From: RPRB01 sp035543115
GTDB lineage: Bacteria > Myxococcota > Myxococcia > Myxococcales > Myxococcaceae
Length of the DNA stretch: 57,521 bases
Direction: 5' to 3'
Assembly (NCBI GenBank): GCA_035543115.1
Contig: DATKKF010000022.1
Coordinates: 1-57,521 of the forward strand
Below the pieces are notes generated by a model. The model was not told the DNA's origin. It saw only the letters and a program-made list of their open reading frames with translations, and did no database searches. Positions 22,585-31,083 of this stretch are shown in pieces. Position 1 is the stretch's first letter. The number at the start of each line of letters is the position of its first letter. The translations under genes and the position numbers were made by a program.

Positions 22585-24564
22585 ATGACCCGCCGGGCGT
22601 TGCCCTTCCTGATGGTCGCCGCCGCGATCACCGCCGTCTCCGGCTGCACGTGCAGCGGAGACGTCTCACGCTTCCCGGTGGTGACCACTCCGCCCCCCAC
22701 CGACGGCGGGAACGGCACGCCGGACGGCGGCGATGGAGGCGACGGCGGCGGTCAGAACGTGACCGATCCCTGCAAGGTCATCGTTTGCCCTCCGGTGGTG
22801 GACGGCGGCTTCAGCGGGACCATCGACTTCCCTCCGGACGGCGGCTTCGCGCTGGACGGCGGCTTGGGCACCAGCGGTGACGGCGTGACGGTGGACCCGC
22901 TCGGGCGCATCACCCTCAACAGCCAGGACATCGAGATCAACTACGCCTGGATCGCCAACTGGAAGATGGGGACGGTGTCCAAGTACGACACCAAGAACCT
23001 GCTTCCGGACGGCGGCATCCACGAGGTGGGCCGCTACATCAGCGTCTTCCCGCTCGACGGCCTGGGCCGGCGCAACCACAGCTCCTCGGCCAGCGTCTAC
23101 GACCCGAGCCGCACCGCGATCGACATCAACGGCGACATGTGGGTCGCCAACTTCGCCTCCCACGCCAACCAGTACTTCAGCGTGACCAAGGTCGCGGGCA
23201 GCCTCTTCAACTGCGTCGACCGGAACGGCAACGGGAAGATCGACACCAGCTTCGACGACCCGGCGGATGTCGCGAACTACGGGGTCATCACCCCGAACGA
23301 GTACCTGAACCCGAGCGACCCGACCAATCCGCTGCTCTACGACGAGTGCGTGCTCTTCACCCAGGAGCTCGGGAACATCAACCCCAACGGCGCGTTCGGC
23401 GAGGGCTCGATCTCCATCGCCGCTGCGCCCGAGGGGGGCCCGGGCGACGTCTGGGTCGGCACCTGGATCGACCGGCGCATGTGGCGGCTGGACCCCTTCA
23501 CCGGCGTCCCCAAGGCCATCCCGGCAGGCACCAACGTGGGCTCGTTGCCGGACGGCGGTGGTCAGTACATCGGCGTGCCGCAGATCGAGCCCTATGGTTC
23601 GGCGGTGGACGCCAAGAACCGGCTCTGGGTGGTGGCCCGGGTCTCGAACACCGTGGCGGTCATCGACACCAACACCCAGTCGCTGCTCGCCGGCGCCATC
23701 TCCCCGCCCTCCGGCTTCCCCCGAGGCGGCTACGGCATCGCGGTGGACAAGCAGGGGCGGGTCTGGGTGCCGAACTGGGGCTCGGGCCCGACGGCCACCC
23801 GTTACACCCCGCCCACCAGCGGAGCGATCGACGCCGGCACCTGGGACAAGTTCGACTTCTCGACGCTGAGCTCGCCCAGTGGCACCAAGGTCGGCCAGGG
23901 TCGTGGGGTCACGGTGGACGACGACGGCTTCGTCTGGTTCAGCGGCGACCGGAACAACCTCGGGTCGGCGGCGCTGGTCTGGGGCGCGGACATCAACGAC
24001 GGCGGGGTCCGGATGTTCCCCAGCGCGGGCACTCCCACCGGGCTGGTCGATGCCACCTCGACCTGGAGCAAGACCAGCATCGGCATCGGCCTCGACCAGA
24101 ACAAGAACCTCTGGGTCAACAACTCCACCGGCAACGTGATGCGCATCGACCGGGCGACGGGCGGGGTCATCACCTCCGCCAACCAGGCCGGCGCGCTCTA
24201 CACCTACTCGGACTTCACCGGGTACCAGCTCCGGCACATCACCCTGAACCAGGGCAGCTTCAGCCAGACCGTCTCCGGATGCTCGCGCTACGCGGAATGG
24301 GACACGGTCAAATGGGACGCGGTCACCCCGCCGAACACCTCGGTGGTGCTCTTCGTCCGCGGGTCGAACAACCTCGACTTCACCGTCTCCCAGGAGTACG
24401 GGCCCTTCGCCAGCTCGCCGGCGAATCTCCAGGCGGCGCCGGGGCCGGTGCCTCAGTTCAAGTACCTGCTCCTCAAGTTCCTCCTCACCAGCAAGGACGG
24501 AACGAGCCAGCCGTACCTCCTGGACTTCAACGTCACCTCCAAGTGCCTGACGCCGCTCCAGTAG
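22585..24564 (+). CDS. Large lipoprotein with NHL/SMP30-like propeller and DGG-rich stalk
   Basis: 659 residues. The signal peptide ends in the lipobox VSGC (Cys21). Residues ~38-100 are a flexible stalk with repeated Asp-Gly-Gly (TDGGNGTPDGGDGGDGGG, VDGGFSG, PDGGFALDGG). The remainder has repeated strand motifs of propeller enzymes and sensors (AIDINGDMWVANF, AVDAKNRLWVVAR, AVDKQGRVWVPNW, TVDDDGFVWFSGD, GLDQNKNLWVNNS), one per blade. It includes a calcium-loop-like segment DRNGNGKIDTSFDDP. Probably anchored in the outer membrane and exposed; ligand unknown. Confidence 0.8.
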   Translation: MTRRALPFLMVAAAITAVSGCTCSGDVSRFPVVTTPPPTDGGNGTPDGGDGGDGGGQNVTDPCKVIVCPPVVDGGFSGTIDFPPDGGFALDGGLGTSGDGVTVDPLGRITLNSQDIEINYAWIANWKMGTVSKYDTKNLLPDGGIHEVGRYISVFPLDGLGRRNHSSSASVYDPSRTAIDINGDMWVANFASHANQYFSVTKVAGSLFNCVDRNGNGKIDTSFDDPADVANYGVITPNEYLNPSDPTNPLLYDECVLFTQELGNINPNGAFGEGSISIAAAPEGGPGDVWVGTWIDRRMWRLDPFTGVPKAIPAGTNVGSLPDGGGQYIGVPQIEPYGSAVDAKNRLWVVARVSNTVAVIDTNTQSLLAGAISPPSGFPRGGYGIAVDKQGRVWVPNWGSGPTATRYTPPTSGAIDAGTWDKFDFSTLSSPSGTKVGQGRGVTVDDDGFVWFSGDRNNLGSAALVWGADINDGGVRMFPSAGTPTGLVDATSTWSKTSIGIGLDQNKNLWVNNSTGNVMRIDRATGGVITSANQAGALYTYSDFTGYQLRHITLNQGSFSQTVSGCSRYAEWDTVKWDAVTPPNTSVVLFVRGSNNLDFTVSQEYGPFASSPANLQAAPGPVPQFKYLLLKFLLTSKDGTSQPYLLDFNVTSKCLTPLQ

Positions 24565-24649
24565 CCTGACCGCGGAGGGCGGGGTTGCGCCGCCGCCGTC
24601 CGCTGTGCGAGGCACACCGGCGGTGGCCTCGGGCGGAAACGGACGGGAC

Positions 24650-26260
24650 ATGGCAGCCGAGCGGGCCGCGGCGCTCCAGCGCATCGGGGCGCTGCCGGCC
24701 CGCGCCCGCATGGACGCGCTGCTGGCCTCGAAGGACGCAGCGGCGCTCGTCCGGGCGCTTCCCCCCGAGCAGCTCTACACCACGGTGGCCGAGGTGGGGC
24801 TCGCGGACGCGGCCGACTTGGTCCAGCTCGCCTCCCCAGAGCAGTTCCAGTCGCTGGTGGACCTGGGCGCCTGGAAGCGCGACACGCTCGATCCGCACGG
24901 GCTGCTCGAGTGGCTGGCCGCCGCCCGGGGTGACGACCCCGAGACCTTCCTCCGGAAGCTCCGCGGCATCGACCTGGAGCTGCTCGAGTCGATGCTCCGG
25001 ACCTTCACCGTGGTGCACGATCTCGAAGAGACTCCGGACCCGGCGGTCGAGGGTGTGACCCTCGACTCCGCGGACGGGCGTTACCGCATCGAGCTGAAGG
25101 TCGAGGGTCCCGAGCAGGCGGCGCTCCAGGCCCTGCTCCTGGATCTCATGGCCGAGGACCCGTTCACCTTCAGCCGGCTGATGGAGGCCATCCGCTGGGA
25201 ACTGCCGACCGAGCTCGAGGAGGCGGCGCTGCGGTTCCGGTGGGCACGGCTGGCCGACCTGGGCTTCCCGGACCCCGAGTCGGCCGCCGGGCTCTACGCC
25301 GCGGTGCGGCTGGCGGAACCCCCGCCCTCGAGCGCCTCCGCCCAGCTGACCAGAGGTGGCGGGCGTCGGGTCGACTTCGTCCAGGCGGCGCTGGAGGGGC
25401 TCGACCCCGTGGAGGCCGAGAACGCCCGGGAGGAGCTCCGCGGCGTCTTCAACGCGGCGCTGGTGGCGGACGGCGCGGACCCCGGCGACCTCGAGGCCTT
25501 CCGGGCCTCCGCCGAGCGGGCGCGCGACACGCTCGGCCTCGGGCTCGAGTACCTCACCGGCGGAGACCCGCGCCGGGGGGCCGCGGTGGTGCGCCAGACG
25601 CCGCTCCGGCAGGTGTTCCAGACGGGCTTCTCGCTCGGGCTCCGGCTCCGGCACCGCGCCGAGCGGCTCGCCGCCCGGCCGCTGGCGCGGGTGGATGGCG
25701 AATGGATGCTCTGGCCGGAGCAGGCCGCCGTGGTCAGTGCGCTCCGGCGTGCGCGGCCGATGCGGGCGCTCCCTGTGGAAGGCGCCGAACCGGTACCCTT
25801 CCGCTCGCTGGCGGAGGTCCAGCAGGCCGAGCAGGCGCTGGGGCGGGCCGAGCAGCAGCAGGTGCTCCTCGCGGCCTTGCTCGGCGGCACCGAGGAACGG
25901 GCCCGGGCAGCGCTGGGCGGGCTCGGCCCGGCGTGGCCCGCCGGGGGCACGCCGGCGCTGCTCGCGGCCGCGGTGGCCCACGCGCTCCTCGACGGCGACC
26001 CGCGGGTCGCTCCGGTGCCGGCCGGCCGGACGCAGGAGCTCGGCCGTGCCTTCCTGAAGCCCGGAGCGCCTCCGACCGTGTTGCCCGATGCGGTCGAGCG
26101 GTCCGCGGCGGCGCTGTCTCTCCTTGCACCCGGGGACGAGGCGGCCCGGCTCGCCCGACAGGTGCTCGAGCGGTTGGCCGACCAGCTCGGTGAGGCCTTG
26201 CTCGCCGGTCCGCTTCCGGTCGAGGTGCAGACCACGCTGCCCTGGTCGAGCGCGCTGTAG
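24650..26260 (+). CDS. DUF6178-like conserved protein
   Basis: 536-residue soluble, mainly helical protein without signal peptide. It starts with a helical segment in which ALPARARMDALLASKDAAALVRALPPEQLY and later parts resemble the DUF6178 family of myxobacteria and other delta-lineage bacteria (family call from memory, not searched). Acidic and Leu/Ala-rich throughout. ATG 24650 is preferred; an in-frame GTG at 24605 would add 15 residues of poor quality. It follows the lipoprotein by 85 bases on the same strand. Function unknown. Confidence 0.65.
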   Translation: MAAERAAALQRIGALPARARMDALLASKDAAALVRALPPEQLYTTVAEVGLADAADLVQLASPEQFQSLVDLGAWKRDTLDPHGLLEWLAAARGDDPETFLRKLRGIDLELLESMLRTFTVVHDLEETPDPAVEGVTLDSADGRYRIELKVEGPEQAALQALLLDLMAEDPFTFSRLMEAIRWELPTELEEAALRFRWARLADLGFPDPESAAGLYAAVRLAEPPPSSASAQLTRGGGRRVDFVQAALEGLDPVEAENAREELRGVFNAALVADGADPGDLEAFRASAERARDTLGLGLEYLTGGDPRRGAAVVRQTPLRQVFQTGFSLGLRLRHRAERLAARPLARVDGEWMLWPEQAAVVSALRRARPMRALPVEGAEPVPFRSLAEVQQAEQALGRAEQQQVLLAALLGGTEERARAALGGLGPAWPAGGTPALLAAAVAHALLDGDPRVAPVPAGRTQELGRAFLKPGAPPTVLPDAVERSAAALSLLAPGDEAARLARQVLERLADQLGEALLAGPLPVEVQTTLPWSSAL

Positions 26261-26320
26261 AAACGACCGCAGCGGTTGGCTGCTCGGGCGTGACTGCAAG
26301 CAATTTCGAGGTGCTGGGAC

Positions 26321-26336
26321 TGGCACGTCGTCTGCT
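26321..26336 (+). promoter_or_regulatory. Candidate sigma-54 (-24/-12) promoter
   Basis: TGGCACG, four bases, CTGCT matches the consensus TGGCACG-N4-TTGCW at every fixed position except one (C for the first T). The GG and GC elements have the required 10-base spacing. It lies in non-coding sequence 61 bases after the DUF6178-like gene and 134 bases before the ATG of the membrane protein at 26470, on the same strand. Confidence 0.5.
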
Positions 26337-26469
26337 CTTGCGGCCCGAGCCATGCGGACCCGAGCGCCGGAGGGGGAGGGGGTTCCCTGGCGGGGGCGAC
26401 CGAGCGCGTGGCGGCGCGGGAGGACGTGCTCGAGCCCGGGCCGGTGATGGCGACCTCGTGGGGTGCGTG

Positions 26470-26952
26470 ATGGCGATGGATCGGCGGTGGAAGGAATGGG
26501 GAGAGACGCTCGCGCCGGCGGCGCTGGCCGTGCTGGCGCTGGGGCTGGACCTCGCCGAGGACGGCGAGTCCTTCGTTCACGCGGTGGCGCTGGGGCTGGT
26601 CGCGCTGGCCGCGGCGCTGAGCGGGGCGGCGGCGGTGGTGAGCTTCGGGCGCCTCGGTCCGTCGCGTCTCGGCCGGCGGTTCTCGCTCTTTCGGGCCTGC
26701 GGTCTGTGGGCGGCGGCGGGCTGCCTCGGTCTCGAGCTGGTGGAGCGCTTCGGGGCACCGCGCCTCGCGCCCGATGCGACGCTTCAGCTGACCGTGCTCG
26801 GGGGCGCCTGGGCGCTGCTCACCGGCTGGGCGTGGGGACGGAGGAGCTGGGAGCGGATCTCGGCTGGGCTCGCCGCGGAGGCAGAGGAGCGGCGGGTACG
26901 GGAGGCGTCCCGGACCGTGCGCTGGGCCGGCCAGGAGATCGGCGAGGGCTGA
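26470..26952 (+). CDS. Small four-helix membrane protein, unknown
   Basis: 160 residues with four hydrophobic stretches (LAPAALAVLALGLDLA; VHAVALGLVALAAALSGAAA; FSLFRACGLWAAAGCLGLEL; LQLTVLGGAWALLTGWAWG) and a charged C-terminal tail (AEAEERRVREASRTVRW). ATG 26470 (MAMDRRWKEW) is preferred; the frame stays open upstream with atypical Arg/Gly-rich text. A sigma-54-like site lies upstream. No family is recognised. It converges on pyrD across a hairpin-rich gap. Confidence 0.6.
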   Translation: MAMDRRWKEWGETLAPAALAVLALGLDLAEDGESFVHAVALGLVALAAALSGAAAVVSFGRLGPSRLGRRFSLFRACGLWAAAGCLGLELVERFGAPRLAPDATLQLTVLGGAWALLTGWAWGRRSWERISAGLAAEAEERRVREASRTVRWAGQEIGEG

Positions 26953-26961
26953 GCGATGCTC

Positions 26962-27033
26962 GTCTTTCCGGGGAAAGACTCGACGACCTGGCACCCGACG
27001 GGGTGCGCCCATCGCCGGGGGGCCGGTGCCCCC
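26962..27033. terminator. Three tandem hairpins between convergent genes
   Basis: Three adjacent inverted repeats fill the gap between the membrane-protein gene and the convergent pyrD: GTCTTTC/GAAAGAC with a 4-base loop (26962-26979), GCACCC/GGGTGC with a 4-base loop (26991-27006) and GGGGG/CCCCC (about 27018-27033). They read as hairpins on either strand and are a plausible bidirectional terminator, though T-runs are lacking. Confidence 0.5.
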
Positions 27034-27063
27034 AGCCATCGCCAACGCTCGTGAGGCGAGGCC

Positions 27064-28140
27064 TCAAGCGGCCTTCGCCCGCCGCACGGCCGAGAGAGCG
27101 TCCGTCCGGCGGGCCCGCAGCCGGGCCCGGAGGTCCGAGAGCAGCCGAGGGACGAAGGACGGTCCCTCGTAGACGAACGCGGTGTAGACCTGGACCAGAT
27201 CCGCACCGGCTTCCACGCGCTCGAGCACATCGTCGGCGGTGAACACGCCCCCGGACGCCCAGAGCCCGAGCCGGCCCCGGGCCCGGGCCGCCGCCCGGCG
27301 GAGCGTGTCCAGGGCCAGGGGCGCGAGCGGGGCGCCGGAGAGCCCTCCTGCCTCGGCGGCGACCGGGCCGCTCACGCCCGGACGGGTGACGGTGGTGTTG
27401 GTGCAGATGAGCCCGGCGATGCCGACCTCGATCGCCACGTCGACGACGGCGTCGACCTCCTCGGGCGCGAGGTCCGGGGCGATCTTGAGGAACAGTGGCT
27501 TGCCCGGTGCGACCGCCTCGAGGCGCGCCTGCACGGTTACCAGCAGCGTGCGGAGCGGCTCCGATTGCTGAAGCTGGCGGAGGCCCGGCGTGTTGGGCGA
27601 GCTCGCGTTGATGACCACGTAGTCGGCGAGGGCTCCGAGCGCCTCCACGCCCGCGACGTAGTCGTCCACCGCGCGCTCGAGCGGAGTGTCCTTGTTCTTC
27701 CCCAGGTTCACCCCCACCGGGCCAGGGCGACGAGTCAGTGCCCCGAGACGGGCGGCCATGGCCTCCACGCCCTGGTTGTTGAAGCCCATCCGGTTGATGA
27801 GCGCCCGGGCCTCGGGAATCCGGAACAGCCGCGGAGCCGGATTCCCCGGCTGCGCCCGGGGCGTCACCGTTCCCACCTCGACCCCGGCAAAGCCGACGGC
27901 GAAGAGGCCGGCCACGGCCTCGGCGTCCTTGTCGAAGCCGGCGGCGAGCACCACCGGGTGGGCGAAGCGCAGCCCCGCGCTGGTCACCGAGAGGTCTGGA
28001 CCGCCGCTCGGAAGGGAGGGCGCGGAGCGGACCATCCCCAGCGCCCGGAGCGCGGACATTCCGAGCGCGTGGGCCAGCTCGGGGGGGAGGACGAACAGAC
28101 CGCGCTTGACCAGTCCGTACACGTCACCGGCGACTACCAC
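27064..28140 (-). CDS. pyrD: Dihydroorotate dehydrogenase (quinone), class 2
   Basis: FMN enzyme of pyrimidine synthesis that oxidises dihydroorotate to orotate and passes electrons to quinone (358 residues). Class 2 is shown by the N-terminal amphipathic extension (YGLVKRGLFVLPPELAHALG), RMGFNNQG, GVNLGKNKDTP and the catalytic-serine motif NASSPNTPGLR; the phosphate site is LWASGGVFTADD. The GTG at 28140 directly follows the upstream gene; GTG 28122 (352 residues) matches typical N-termini equally well. Confidence 0.95.
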   Translation of the reverse strand: MVVAGDVYGLVKRGLFVLPPELAHALGMSALRALGMVRSAPSLPSGGPDLSVTSAGLRFAHPVVLAAGFDKDAEAVAGLFAVGFAGVEVGTVTPRAQPGNPAPRLFRIPEARALINRMGFNNQGVEAMAARLGALTRRPGPVGVNLGKNKDTPLERAVDDYVAGVEALGALADYVVINASSPNTPGLRQLQQSEPLRTLLVTVQARLEAVAPGKPLFLKIAPDLAPEEVDAVVDVAIEVGIAGLICTNTTVTRPGVSGPVAAEAGGLSGAPLAPLALDTLRRAAARARGRLGLWASGGVFTADDVLERVEAGADLVQVYTAFVYEGPSFVPRLLSDLRARLRARRTDALSAVRRAKAA

Positions 28141-28143
28141 GCT

Positions 28144-29136
28144 TCAGGGGATGAAGGAGTACTCGCGCGCCCAGGCCAGGGCCCGGTCGACCTGCGCGGG
28201 GGTCATGATCCCATGCTTCTCCACCAGCGCCACCTCCGACTGCATGTCGGTCTCGAGGAGGTAGGGGCCGTCGGTGTTGAGGGTCACCTTCACCCCGCGG
28301 TCGAGGAACGTCTGGACGATGTGCTTCAGCTCGTCCACCCCGCTCACCGCATGGGTATGGAGGTTCGAGGTGGGGCAGAGCTCGAGCACCACGTCCTGTT
28401 CGCGGAGGAGCCGCATCGCGCTCTCGTCGTACGCCGCCCGGATGCCGTGGCCGATGCGGTGCGGCCGCAGCCGGTCCACCACCGCGATCACGCCCTCGGC
28501 CCCGGTCCCGCGGGTCTCGCCGGTGTGCACCGTGGTCTTGAGCCCCGCATCGCGCGCCCGCTGGAAGAGGTCCTGATACGCACCCACCTGGTCCTGGTCG
28601 AGCTCCAGGGCACGGGTCTCGGTGCCGGCGAGGTCGATGCCCACGACCCCGCGGTGCCGGTAGCGGATCGCCTTCTCCAGAATGATGGAGTTGAGCCGGT
28701 GATCGAACTCGCGGGCCAGACAGAAGATGAGCCCTGCCCGGACGCCGTACTCCAGCGTCGCCCGGTCCATGCCCCGGAGCGCGGCGTGGATGATGTGGTC
28801 CAGGTCGAGGGTGGAGTCGAGGTTGCGCTTCATCGGGTTGAACCGCAGCTCGATCTGCGTCACCCGGCTGCCCCGGTACTCCTTCCCGATGACCTCGTAG
28901 ACGCTCCGCTCGATGGCCATGGGTGAGCTCTGAATCTTCTCGGTCCAGGTGTGCATGATGCGGAGGTAGTCGTCGAGGTTGGAGACGTTCTCTGCCCGGG
29001 CAGTGATCATCTCCACGAACTCGAAGTAGTTCTTGGTCGGCAGCTTGAAGCCCTGGCTGTGAGCCAGCGACCAGAGCACGTGCGGGGCCACCGCTCCGCC
29101 CACGTGGATGTGCAGGTCGATGAGCTCGCGGGACAT
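28144..29136 (-). CDS. Adenosine-deaminase-family enzyme
   Basis: 330-residue amidohydrolase of the ADA-like branch, expected to deaminate adenosine or a related adenine compound. Metal and catalytic motifs are visible: HIH in IDLHIHVGG, VHTGE with the catalytic Glu, HRIGHG, CPTSN and NTDGP. Classical ADA has TDDP at the last motif and HLDG near the start, so this sequence departs at two substrate-facing points. It could act on adenosine, deoxyadenosine or aminodeoxyfutalosine. It lies directly before pyrD on the same strand, suggesting nucleotide salvage. ATG 29136 is divergent from folD across 84 bases. Confidence 0.8.
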   Translation of the reverse strand: MSRELIDLHIHVGGAVAPHVLWSLAHSQGFKLPTKNYFEFVEMITARAENVSNLDDYLRIMHTWTEKIQSSPMAIERSVYEVIGKEYRGSRVTQIELRFNPMKRNLDSTLDLDHIIHAALRGMDRATLEYGVRAGLIFCLAREFDHRLNSIILEKAIRYRHRGVVGIDLAGTETRALELDQDQVGAYQDLFQRARDAGLKTTVHTGETRGTGAEGVIAVVDRLRPHRIGHGIRAAYDESAMRLLREQDVVLELCPTSNLHTHAVSGVDELKHIVQTFLDRGVKVTLNTDGPYLLETDMQSEVALVEKHGIMTPAQVDRALAWAREYSFIP

Positions 29137-29220
29137 GTCTCTCCCGAGGCTACCAGAGGGAGGACCGCCGGCGTCGAGCCGCCCTTCCCGGACCGACCGG
29201 CTCGTGTAGTGTGCCGCGCC

Positions 29221-30075
29221 ATGGCAGCGACTCTCATTGACGGCAAGGCCATCGCCCAGAAGGTGCGGCAGGAGGTGGCACAGGGGTCCCGCGAGCTCAA
29301 GGCGCGTACCGGCCAGGTTCCGGGACTGGCGGTGATCCGCGTCGGCGAGGATCCGGCGAGCAAGATCTACGTGACGGGGAAGCAGAGGGCAGCGGCCGAG
29401 GTCGGGTTCAACGCCAGCGAGCACTACTTCCCGGAGACCGCGACCCACGCTGAGGTGCAGGCCCGGCTCGAGGCGCTCAACGCGGACCCCGCCGTCCACG
29501 GAATCCTGGTTCAGCTGCCGGTCCCGAAGCAGGTGGACTCGAATGTGCTCCTCCGGCTGCTCCGCCCGGAGAAGGACGCCGACGGCCTCCACCCGCTGAA
29601 TGCCGGGCTCCTGGCCCAGGGACGGGAGGCCACCGTGGCCTGCACTCCGTGGGGCGTGATGCGGATGCTCCGGGAGATCGACTGCCGGCCCGGCGGCAAG
29701 CGCGCGGTGGTGGTGGGCCGGAGCATCCTGGTCGGCCGGCCCATGGCGCTCCTGCTCCTCAATGCCGACGCCACCGTGACGGTCTGTCACCGCAAGAGCA
29801 ACCTCCCCGAGGAGGTCGCCCGGGCCGACATTCTGGTCGCTGCCGTCGGCGTGCCGGAGCTGATCAAGGGCGCCTGGGTGAAGCCCGGGGCGGTGGTCAT
29901 CGACGTGGGCATCAACCGGCTGCCCACCGGCAAGCTGGTGGGAGACATGGAATTCGCCGCCGCCGCCGAGCGGGCCTCGTTCATCACCCCGGTACCGGGC
30001 GGGGTGGGACCGATGACCATCGCCATGCTGCTCTCCAACACGCTCCGCAACGCCCGGGCGCTGCTGGGGGCCTGA
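29221..30075 (+). CDS. folD: FolD: methylene-THF dehydrogenase / methenyl-THF cyclohydrolase
   Basis: Bifunctional enzyme interconverting methylene-, methenyl- and 10-formyl-THF. Its 284 residues show the signatures ASKIYVTGKQRAAAEVG (with the catalytic Lys region YVxxK), GILVQLPVPKQ, the NADP site VVVGRSILVGRP and PVPGGVGPMTIAMLL. It begins a run of one-carbon genes (metF, gcvT, gcvH, gcvP within 7 kb). Confidence 0.96.
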   Translation: MAATLIDGKAIAQKVRQEVAQGSRELKARTGQVPGLAVIRVGEDPASKIYVTGKQRAAAEVGFNASEHYFPETATHAEVQARLEALNADPAVHGILVQLPVPKQVDSNVLLRLLRPEKDADGLHPLNAGLLAQGREATVACTPWGVMRMLREIDCRPGGKRAVVVGRSILVGRPMALLLLNADATVTVCHRKSNLPEEVARADILVAAVGVPELIKGAWVKPGAVVIDVGINRLPTGKLVGDMEFAAAAERASFITPVPGGVGPMTIAMLLSNTLRNARALLGA

Positions 30076-30132
30076 CGCTGGGCCACGGCTGTTCCGGGAC
30101 TGCATGACCCCCCAGCGCTGTTATGTGGGGAC

Positions 30133-31083
30133 ATGCTTGCGCTCGTGCTCCCGTACGTGGAGCTGCCCGACCTCCACCTCCTCGGCCTGACCATCCACCC
30201 CTTCGGGGTCTTCGCCGCCGTGGGCGTCTACATCGGCGCGGTGCTCACCGTGCGCGCGGGCCGGGTCTACGGTCCGGGGGACACCAAGTCGCTCTCGGAG
30301 GTCTTCACCTGGGCGCTCCTCGGAGGCCTTCTCGGAGCGCACCTGCTCCACGTCCTCGGCTACCACCCCGAGCTGCTGCGGACGCAGGGCCCTCTGGTGC
30401 TGCTGAAGGTGTGGGACGGCGTCTCCTCGATGGGGGGTGTCCTGGGGGGGATGGCGGGTATCGCCGGGTACTTCTGGCGGAAGGGACTGCGGATCCGGCC
30501 CTACTGGGACGCGCTGGCGCTGGGCACCGCTCCGGGGTGGACGATCGCCCGGCTCGGCTGCGCGGTGGTGCACGACCACCCGGGCGTCCGGAGCAATGCC
30601 TGGTTCGCGGTGGCGTTCCCGGAGGGGCCCCGGCTGGACATGGGGCTCGTCGACTGCGTCCTGCTCGCGGTGATCACCCTCGTGCTCTACCTGCTCGCGC
30701 GGAGGAAGCGGCCCGAGGGCGTCCTCATGGGCGTGCTCGCCGTCTCCTACTCGGTCCCACGCTTCTTCCTCGACTTTCTCCGTGCCCAGGACATGGCGTT
30801 CGTGGACGGCCGGATCCTGGGGCTCACTCCGGCGCAGTGGATCACCCCGGTGCTCGCCGCCGCCGGCGTGTACTTGCTGATGGTCGCCGGCCGGGCGCGG
30901 CCGGAGCCCGTGCCTTCCGGGCAAACCGCCGCGGCCCCTCCGGTCGGCGAGACGCGCACGGGCGAACGCTCAGGAGCGTGCCGCTCCGGTGCCGCGTCCG
31001 CGGAGCGCGCTCACGATGAGCCGCGTCGCCGGGCTCTTATTCAAGGTGTAGAAGTGGATGCCGGGGACGCCGCGGGCGAGTAG
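30133..31083 (+). CDS. Prolipoprotein diacylglyceryl transferase family protein (Lgt-like)
   Basis: Polytopic membrane protein of 316 residues, matching the Lgt family that adds diacylglycerol to lipobox cysteines. It has about six to seven hydrophobic segments, the early motif IHPFGVFAAVGVYIGA, GVSSMGGVLGG where Lgt usually has SFHGG or SSHGG (Met instead of His), and ARLGCAVVHDHPG with the conserved Arg of the GRxxN motif but no Asn. The last ~50 residues (from PEPVPSGQ) are low-complexity and overlap convergent metF by 114 bases. It may be a functional paralogue or a diverged one. Confidence 0.7.
   Translation: MLALVLPYVELPDLHLLGLTIHPFGVFAAVGVYIGAVLTVRAGRVYGPGDTKSLSEVFTWALLGGLLGAHLLHVLGYHPELLRTQGPLVLLKVWDGVSSMGGVLGGMAGIAGYFWRKGLRIRPYWDALALGTAPGWTIARLGCAVVHDHPGVRSNAWFAVAFPEGPRLDMGLVDCVLLAVITLVLYLLARRKRPEGVLMGVLAVSYSVPRFFLDFLRAQDMAFVDGRILGLTPAQWITPVLAAAGVYLLMVAGRARPEPVPSGQTAAAPPVGETRTGERSGACRSGAASAERAHDEPRRRALIQGVEVDAGDAAGE

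Noticed and set aside
26290..26469. N-terminal extension of the small membrane protein
   Set aside because: It would span the sigma-54-like site and encodes Arg/Gly-rich text unlike the rest of the protein; ATG 26470 is preferred.
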